From: Trichopria drosophilae | Lineage: Eukaryota; Arthropoda; Insecta; Hymenoptera; Diapriidae | DNA: 64,000 bases | NCBI GenBank assembly: GCA_030407085.1 | Contig: CM059583.1 | Coordinates: forward strand, 85,168,001-85,232,000 | Reading direction: 5' to 3' | Part shown: positions 57,424 to 64,000 of the stretch, piece by piece | How the letters are laid out: every line of letters starts with the position of its first letter | Numbering within the stretch: position 1 is the stretch's first letter | Notes under the pieces: model-generated | The model's database searches: none | Seen by the model: the letters and a program-made list of their open reading frames with translations, nothing else | What the model was told of the DNA's origin: nothing | Position numbers and translations under genes: made by a program

Positions 57424-57526
57424 TTTTCTCTAAAGTCTATAGTTTTCGATAAAAACAATTATTAGTCTTGAAATCTAGAAAAGTTTAATAATATTTTTTC
57501 TCAAAAACTATAGACTTTAGAGAAAA
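57424..57526. repeat. Perfect 23-bp inverted repeat with nearby partial copy
   Basis: 57424-57446 and 57504-57526 are exact inverted copies around CTCTAAAGTCTATAG. A diverged copy follows at about 57711-57740. Confidence 0.85.
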
Positions 57527-57749
57527 TTTTCATGGAACAAAAGGTCTTAAAATTATCCAAAGAATACCCTCAATTTTTTCAGTTTTTCTACTGTCCTTTT
57601 CCAAAATTTCGATTTTCAAAATTTTCGAAAAATAAAAAATTGCATTAATACATTCTAATAAAATTTGAGAGTAATCTTTGTCAAATTCCAAGATATTTTT
57701 GTTCTAAGAAAATGTTCTCTAAAGTCTATAATTTCCGAGAAAAAAATTA

Positions 57750-58379
57750 TTTAATTTAAATAAAAAAAAATTGTCATTGCGGCCGCAATTTTGTTGAAAC
57801 GACAAATTTTCGGACTTTAACAACCATATTTATTTTAAGTTTAGAAACCGAGGACACGATTTTGATAGGTTTTAGACGTATAAACAAACGTTAAGAGAAC
57901 GAAATATAATTTTTTTTTTAAATTATCAATCAGAAAATCACGTTTTTTTTGTTAAATTTCGATTTTTTTATGGTTTAAAATAATTTTGGAAAATTTTCAC
58001 CACCACCATTGGAAAGAGCACACCCAAAAACATAAAAAACAATGGTTGCCGAATATTTTTTACGTCGCACTGATCATATGGCAGCAGTGCAAACTTGAAT
58101 GCCGAAATTGCGTACTGTGAGCGTTAATGGGTTAAACTCTATGGGTCTAGATTAAAAAATTGTTTTCATTCTTTGTCATTATTTTTCCTTCATTCTATGT
58201 ACTTTTCTCTAGAATTAAGTAAAAAAAAACCCCATTACATGTTGAACATCACATGTTACACGATATCGTCTGCGAGACTTTGAATTCAAAATAAATCGCC
58301 CACAGTGCGCCACCTACACGAAAATGTCGCTCGACATTTACCGGCATTATATACGATATATTATATACATACTATATAC
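57750..58379. other. AT-rich DNA, no gene seen
   Basis: No coding pattern; bounds the plus-strand LINE. Confidence 0.4.
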
Positions 58380-58690
58380 ATAAAAAGCAAAATACAGTAG
58401 ATCTGGACAACACCTGGGGTGTTAGATGGATTAACTGATTCAGAAATGGAAGTAACTAGCGAAGAAAATAAAGCAATAAACAATGACGCAAGACGACGGA
58501 TCAAGTCTGAAACACGCAAGGAAGCGACAGCGGTAACTCGACACAAAAAAATGATATCGCAATGAAATAACGATGAATTCACGCATGAGAAATTCTATCA
58601 CGGATGAATTCATGAACGCTGCGTATAATGCGACGCGTATTGCGTCTCACAGGGAAATCACGCTCGTTATGAGTATATATACACGTACCA

Positions 58691-58865
58691 ATGTTATCTG
58701 GGTACGGAACCATTGAGCCTTCATTTAAACCAAATAACACATATCTAGATCTCGTGTTCATAGACGCAAGAATAGAAATATGTAACTTAATTGATAATAA
58801 AATACAAACCATAAATCTTGAAAGCGATCACAAAGGTATAGACAATACACCTCCCATTGTTTTAA
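58691..58865 (+). pseudogene. LINE endonuclease C-terminus fused to RT start
   Basis: Frame with NNTYLDLVFIDARIEI, then LESDHKGIDNTPPIVL. SDH is the terminal endonuclease catalytic motif. GIDNTPPIVL belongs to the block that normally opens RT, so some 200 residues are deleted at this point. The frame meets the TTAA element. Confidence 0.65.
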
Positions 58866-59402
58866 GGTAGTTCTCCGCGTACCTCCTCGCTCAGAAGTTT
58901 CTACGCTCCCAGCGTTAAAGTAGTGCACCGCGCACGCAGTCATCGAAACAAAATTTTGTGGCAGTCTATCCACGTTGATGTATCTGTGTAAACATACACT
59001 AGCATGTATATGCGAGATAAAAGTTTGGCAACGTTGGACCAACTTACAAGAGTAATGTTGAAAATGCCAAAAAACGAAGTTTTGAAAGCATTATATGTTC
59101 TAAACGACCCCGCTAAGTGTGTTTTGCATTCTTTTATTAGAATTGTTATAAAATTCTGCCTCACATATTAGTTTTCTAAAAAAATCTGAAGAAAATTAGG
59201 AAATTTATCAAAGAAAATGTTCGTCAGACGGGGGCTTGGTATAGGAATTGCATGTTAAAAGTCGACATTTTGACGGCGATTATCTTCGATTCGATACCGC
59301 TGGGCCTTCTAAAATTGTCAACATTTGTAAATAACATTGCCATGAATGTATGCGCAAAGTTTAAAAAAAATCTGAAGAAAAGTGATTTTGCGGAGAACTA
59401 CT
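58866..59402. mobile_element. 537-bp piggyBac-like non-autonomous element, TTAA duplication
   Basis: TTAA at 58862-58865 and 59403-59406. Ends GGTAGTTCTCCGC and its inverted form GCGGAGAACTACT. No transposase. The LINE frame resumes correctly when the element and one TTAA are ignored. TTAA target duplication is the hallmark of piggyBac. Confidence 0.75.
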
Positions 59403-60035
59403 TTAAAACACGTACCGCTGAAAATAATCAAAGACTTAACAATAATATTCAATAACGCATTAAATCTTAACTATTTTCCCAAAATATGGAAAGAAGCAAA
59501 AGTTTTACCGATATTAAAAAGTAACAACCCAGCAAATTCCCCGTCCTCTTACCGTCCAATAAGCTTAACACCGACAACCAGTAAAATCTACGAAGCGATA
59601 ATCAGAAACTCAATAGACGCAATCTCCGCAAAGAATAAAATGATACCAGACTCCCAACTCGGTTTCAAATCAAACAATCATTCATCTTATTACGCAATAA
59701 ATAAATTTTTATCTGACATAAATGAGGAAGTAAGCAAAAATAACATGGTAGCTGCTTGTTTAGTAGATCTAGAAAAGGCTTTCGATTCGGTCTGGATTCA
59801 CGGCATAATATATATATTAGTCAAAAACAAAACACCATGGATAATAATAAATACACTTTACGATATGTTAACAGATAAAACATTTATCACATATATAGGT
59901 GACAAAAAATCTACCATACAATTTAAAATACTAGAAGGATTACAGCAAGGAACGGTTAATTCCCCGAAATTATTTAACATTTTTAACGCAGGCGTTCTTA
60001 AACTATTTGTTAACAATATGATGGGTTTGGATTAA
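59403..60035 (+). pseudogene. LINE reverse transcriptase, truncated before YADD
   Basis: Contains LKIIKDLTIIFNNALNLNYF, SYRPISLTPTTSKIYEAII, LGFKSNNHSSYYAI, CLVDLEKAFDSVW (first catalytic Asp) and LQQGTVNSPKLFNI. It ends before the YADD box because Copia sequence starts at about 60040. Otherwise well preserved, Jockey type. Confidence 0.85.
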
Positions 60036-60039
60036 AGAA

Positions 60040-60194
60040 TGCAAGCATGGTAAATTGTAAGATATATCTTTACTTAACGGCAGGATAAACGGAACTGAAT
60101 AATTGTATAGTCACGCGTTACAATGAATCAAAATAAATATTAGTCACGTGACCTTTGGCGCGAGAATACAAATGAGGTTTATTATTTCCCAACA
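60040..60194 (-). repeat. Putative 3' LTR of Copia element
   Basis: In minus sense starts TGTTGGGAAATAAT after the purine tract and ends near CTTGCA. About 155 bp, short but possible for Copia. No second LTR to confirm. Confidence 0.5.
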
Positions 60195-60248
60195 TCCCCA
60201 CATAAACCATAATTTTAATAAAATAAATACAATAATGATTAGATAAAA

Positions 60249-61405
60249 TCACATATACACTAAACCAATCTTGTCGACACAACACTTTAACTTTGGGCCA
60301 AATAGGGCCTTAGTCAACATATCGGCACACATTTCTTCTGTTCGTAGATAATGTAGACTAATTTTCTTTTGTTGAATTAATTCCCTTACATAATGGTGTC
60401 GAACATCAATATGTTTTGATCTGGTTTTGTACGCAGTTGTTTTAGACAGATTAACTGTACTACGGTTATCACAGTCAATTTTCATCTCGTTTTGGACAGG
60501 TACCAAATCAACCTCTGCTGCTGATGGCATACGAAGCCACATGGCTTCTTGACATGTTGCAGACAATGCCATGTATTCTGCTTCTGTTGTTGATAGAGCA
60601 ATAGTACTCTGCCACGAGATAGATCCTTTTGACATTAAGAATATTGTCCCTGTTACAGAACGTCTATCTTCTTCGTCGTTCGCCCAGTCTGCGTCTCCAC
60701 AGCCTTGTACTTCAGAATGTCCTTCTCGACTAAATTCAATTCTTACAGCAGATGTTCCTCTCAAGTAGCGTAAAATCCTTTTTACAGCTTTCCAGTGACT
60801 TGGATTCGGACAATTGGAAAAATGACTTACTACACCGACTGCAAAAGTAATGTCAGGACGAGTTCCTTGGCTGACATACAATAAACACCCAACTGCCTCC
60901 TTATATGGAACCGATTCAAAATTCTGTGCCTCCGCAGGACTTAATTCGGAAGTTGAATTTCTCGACAACTGTTTTGACTCGGGTCCATTGGAGTTAGTGC
61001 TGATTTGCAATCTGACATGCCAAATCGTTTCAAGATTTTTTCAATGTAGTCCTCCTGATCTAACCAAACTTTTCCATTGGATGCATCCTGCGTTATTCGC
61101 AATCCGATTAGATTTTTGGCTTGACCGAGATCCTTCGTCTTAAATCTTCTCGACAGTTCCTTTTTCGTATCGTTTAAAAGTTTATCGTCATTTGATAAAA
61201 TCAGAAGATCATCCACGTAGACCCCAATAATCACTATCTTGACATCTATACGCTTGACATATACACAAGGTTCTATTTTTGTTGCTCTAAATTGCATTTC
61301 TTCTAGATCTTGGTTAAGACGTCTATTCCATGACCTACCACTCTGCTTCAAACCATATATGGTCTTATTAAGTCCCCATATTTTACCTTGGTAATTTTCT
61401 TCCAC
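60249..61405 (-). pseudogene. Copia RT (C-terminal part) and RNase H
   Basis: 61405-60941 has WGLNKTIYGLKQSGRSWN, VYVDDLLILSND (catalytic YVDD) and QEDYIEKILKRF. A frameshift near 61000 leads to 61010-60249 with GCLLYVSQGTRPDITFAVG, GCGDADWANDEEDRRSVTG and LSTTEAEYMALSAT (RNase H acidic residues), ending at TAG/TAA near 60246. About the first 100 RT residues are deleted. Confidence 0.88.
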
Positions 61406-61895
61406 GCTTCTTCTGCATTTGAAGGTTCAGCCTGTAATTCTTGCTTCGTTATGTAAGTAACATAATCAGTCAGAATTCATTGTTTCCTTGGTCTCGTTGA
61501 ACGTCTGGGCATAATTATCTGACTTGGAATGACATTTAATGCATGTCCTTGATTTGGAGTCTCTTCTCTTAAGTCTTCTTCTAATGCTCCAATTCCATCG
61601 TCGGAGTGCTTTGGACTACCAGTTATTGACTCAAAAGATACCGAACTGTCACTTTCTGAACCTATTTCTTCATTTTCAGCGTTTCTTCATTATCATCTTC
61701 TTGATTTTCTTCAAAGAGTATGTTTGAACGAAGATCTATATGCTGAGAATTTTCTTCAATTTGTTGTACAGTTTGCTCTTCAACAAACTCTACATCTCGA
61801 CTATGTGTTACTTTGTGCGTCCTTGGGTCCATTAATCTGTAACCTTTGGTTGTTTCACTATATCCTACGAAGATTATTCGCTTAGCTTTTGGATC
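61406..61895 (-). pseudogene. Copia linker between integrase and RT
   Basis: Broken frames include DTDYVTYITKQELQAEPSNAEEAW, the typical region just before Copia RT, joined directly to the late RT sequence at 61405. Marks the internal deletion. Confidence 0.55.
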
Positions 61896-62764
61896 CTACT
61901 TTCGTCGACTGACTTTTGGGATATGTACAAAGGCTTCGCATCCGAAAACTCTCAAGTGACCTAATTTAGGAACACATTTGGACCACTTTTCTTCTGGAGT
62001 TTTCATTTCTAATCCTCGAGTTGGTGAACGATTAATTAAATAAACAGCCGTCGACACAGCTTCTGCCCAGAACATCTTTGGTAACTTTGCATCGAACAAC
62101 ATGGTTCTAGCCTTTTCGACAATAGTTCTATTTGCTCGTTCTGCTACGCCATTTTGTTCGGGTGTATGGGGATTAGTAAGCTGGTGTCTAGTGCCAGCTT
62201 TCTTCAGCATATTCTTGAGTTCCATATTTACATACTCTTTTCCGTTGTCGGTACGGAGTTTTTGTATTTTACAACCGACTTCCGTTTCTACTTGGGCTTT
62301 GAACTCGTAAAACTATTTTGTGACTTCACTTTTATTAGCTAAAAAGTACACAAATATTTTTCAAGTATAGTCATCAATCAGCGTTAGGAAATATTTTGCC
62401 CTATTTATTGAAACATTTTCCATTGGGCCAAATAAATCCGAATGGATTAATTCTAATATCTTCGTTGCTCGCTTTCCTTCTTTCGGAAAAGGTTTTCTGT
62501 GCATTTTTCCTGTAATGCAAGGTTCACAAAAGCCATCTTTATATAAATGATAACTTCCACCTTCAGCTGCTCCTTGTTTAAGAATATCCATACTTTTTGG
62601 ATTCAGGTGTCCCAGCCTGCGATGCCATAATTCTGCACTTACTGCTTTTGTCGCAAACACTTTTTCTGTCGGTTCAATTTGTAACTTGAAAATTCCTTCA
62701 CCATTTATCATTGTACCGACACACCTGCCTTCTTCATCCTTAATGCAACAGATGGAACATGACA
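61896..62764 (-). pseudogene. Copia integrase
   Basis: 62764-62361 holds the pre-integrase zinc region (ELWHRRLGHLNPKSMDIL, CEPCITGKMHRKPF) and IHSDLFGPM...LTLIDDYT with core Asp residues. After a frame break, 62225-61896 has HTPEQNGVAERANRTIVE (core Glu) and LINRSPTRGLEMKTPEE. The D,D,E are recognisable; the frame break disables it. Confidence 0.88.
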
Positions 62765-63127
62765 GAACTAGGCATATACAACATAACACCCACCCAGAGC
62801 CAGTCCCCCCTACCCCAATATCGGTACCACCAGCAGATTCGGCGGTCTGTGCCTTAGCGCGTACAACGAGGGGCTTATCCCATCTTTATCCGAGATAAGA
62901 CCCACGAGGTACCGACCGCGGATAAGACGCTGACGGTACCGATAACTGCCGACGGGGGTCGGCAGCGGTCCCAAATTCGTACCTTCGCCCAGCAAAGTTT
63001 CCCGGTTATTCCACACTGAACATAAGCAGAGAAAATTGCACGGACGGGGATTCGGACCCGGGCCCTTCGCGACGTTCAGTTCGGGCGGACTAAGACTGAC
63101 GCCTTAGCCCGCACGACCATCACGCCG
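62765..63127 (-). mobile_element. Third SINE copy, 3' truncated
   Basis: Matches 18530-18927 (CCACCCAGAGCCAGTC, TATCGGTACCACCAGCAG, then the tRNA-like head with the inverted B box at about 63040-63060). The tail end is lost at the Copia boundary. No target duplication seen. Confidence 0.8.
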
Positions 63128-63130
63128 ACC

Positions 63131-63388
63131 GATGCAAATGAATACATCGAAGATACAAAAGGAATACCTATTATTTACCACACAAGAAGACATAAGGCAA
63201 ATAAAAGTATCAATCTAGAGGAAGTTAGAAGTGGAAGGCGAGTGTACAATACATTATTACTCAATAACAGCAAATACCAAATGCATAGATGCCACAGAAA
63301 GTACTGGTGGATAAGTCAAGTGACAAGAGACGAAATCCGAAGGCGCACAAGAACGAAAATTAGGAGAACACAGTTAGGACAGAAATGA
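63131..63388 (+). CDS. Unidentified 85-codon open segment
   Basis: Open from the SINE edge to TGA at 63386, without ATG at its start. Basic, with RCHRKYWWIS and DEIRRRTRTKIRR. Probably the C-terminal end of a transposon protein cut by the SINE. Family not recognised. Confidence 0.25.
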   Translation, partial: DANEYIEDTKGIPIIYHTRRHKANKSINLEEVRSGRRVYNTLLLNNSKYQMHRCHRKYWWISQVTRDEIRRRTRTKIRRTQLGQK

Positions 63389-63740
63389 AGAAGCAGGAAA
63401 TAAATAGTTGAATCTACAGAACACAGAAGAAAAACAAAAATAATAAATGAATGTATTTTAAGACAGCACGCACATGTACAATTTCTAAACTTTATTAAAA
63501 TATTGTATATAGGTTTTTTCTCATTTAACTTTTTCCTATCTCACATAATAGATAAATTATACGCAACAAATGTAAACGCGAACATATTAGCATATATAGC
63601 GAAATTACCCTTACACGTGCGAGATGTTCTACCAGGAATCATACACGCAAGCAAATTAGAATTAAGGCCTTTCATATCATTGTTTTATACCTTGTAATAT
63701 TTATGTACTTAACAAATAAAACACTTGTTTATTAAAAAAA
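63389..63740. other. AT-rich DNA ending in an A run
   Basis: No supported gene. AATAAA near 63714 and an A8 run at 63731-63738 look like a retroposon 3' end. Confidence 0.35.
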
Positions 63741-63898
63741 AGTGTGGTCAAATGGTTACAGCTCGATGTTGTTGTGCGTGAGGCCAGGGTTCGATTCTCG
63801 ATCGATGTAATATTTTTGTTTCATTAAATGTGTGATCTGGGATTATTTTTGTATTAAAATGTATTCTAATCTATTCAATATATATATATATATATATA
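63741..63898 (+). repeat. tRNA-like SINE fragment with (TA)n tail
   Basis: A-box form TGGTCAAATGGTTA and B-box form GGGTTCGATTCTC at about 63743-63812, then AT-rich sequence and a TATATA run to 63898. Acceptor arms do not pair, so it is not a tRNA gene. Confidence 0.4.
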
Positions 63899-63905
63899 GT
63901 TGAAT

Positions 63906-64000
63906 ATGACGCTGAAGTTGGCGGCCGATTCGACGGAGCACCCGGCCGGCAGCGGTTCTCAACCGACCGCTATCTCGACCGTTTTTATGAACAATTTGAG
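63906..64000 (+). CDS. Possible start of a coding sequence, cut by window edge
   Basis: ATG at 63906 opens 31 codons to the edge (MTLKLAADSTEHPAGSGSQ...). GC content jumps to about 60% from the surrounding AT-rich DNA. An in-frame TAG lies at 63897. Could be a host exon or an element's gag; too short to tell. Confidence 0.3.
   Translation, partial: MTLKLAADSTEHPAGSGSQPTAISTVFMNNL

Larger units (their letters stand above)
58380..60035 (+). mobile_element. Jockey-type LINE, internally deleted and interrupted
   Basis: Plus strand: a possible ORF1 scrap (about 58410-58565, ending TRHKKMISQ), endonuclease end (58691-58865), a TTAA-flanked insertion (58866-59402), then RT (to 60035), cut off by a Copia LTR. 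Linker sequence is missing between endonuclease and RT. Confidence 0.75.
60040..62764 (-). mobile_element. Copia retrotransposon, truncated
   Basis: Minus strand: integrase (62764-about 61896), linker, RT (61405-60941), RNase H (to 60249), purine tract (GTGGGGA, read minus, near 60195) and LTR 60194-about 60040. Integrase before RT is the Copia order. Gag, protease and 5' LTR are gone; a SINE stands at the break. RT lacks its N-terminal part. Confidence 0.9.

Noticed and set aside
63743..63812. tRNA gene
   Set aside because: Only box-like motifs; no cloverleaf can be formed.

Overview
This window looks like a transposon graveyard from an insect genome, probably hymenopteran. That guess rests on AT-rich sequence, tRNA-derived SINEs, BEL/Pao, Copia and several LINE clades, and an envelope-type gene of the jingchuvirus glycoprotein kind that is common in arthropod genomes. 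I see no convincing host gene except a possible coding start in the last 95 bases. Almost everything recognisable is a mobile element or a fragment of one, often nested.

Layout. Bases 1-15284 hold an A-rich, plus-strand element. It carries a chuvirus-type glycoprotein gene (two in-frame TAA stops), a shorter related glycoprotein gene (one TAA), two small zinc-ribbon ORFs with identical cysteine spacing, an array of palindromic AGATTAATGTTAATCT boxes, a purine tract and a putative 2-kb LTR. A young BEL/Pao element (4680-11905, LTRs about 99% identical, AGTAAG target duplication, one in-frame TGA in its polyprotein) is inserted in the middle. From 15.4 to 39 kb come minus-strand elements: a CR1/Jockey-like LINE with a SINE in it, a LINE lacking RT, a PHD-finger LINE, an I-like LINE with gag-type ORF1, endonuclease, RT and RNase H, and a truncated second BEL/Pao that this LINE abuts.

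From 39.9 to 48.7 kb one minus-strand LINE is split by three insertions: an element with about 350-bp terminal inverted repeats (itself holding a SINE, a minisatellite, a solo LTR and another SINE), a 1.5-kb element with CCCTGGTAAAAAT ends, and a 130-bp retroposed piece. From 48.7 to 58.4 kb is AT-rich DNA with small repeats, an LTR and a MITE. From 58.4 to 63.1 kb a plus-strand LINE is interrupted by a TTAA-flanked element and truncated by a minus-strand Copia element, which ends in a SINE.

The most interesting unit is the first. It looks like the 3' part of a complex, retrovirus-like element in which a captured glycoprotein and several accessory genes sit between pol (presumed outside the window) and the 3' LTR, with splice acceptors before accessory ORFs and a repeated palindrome that could be a regulatory target. 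The sequence supports the parts; the whole is inference.
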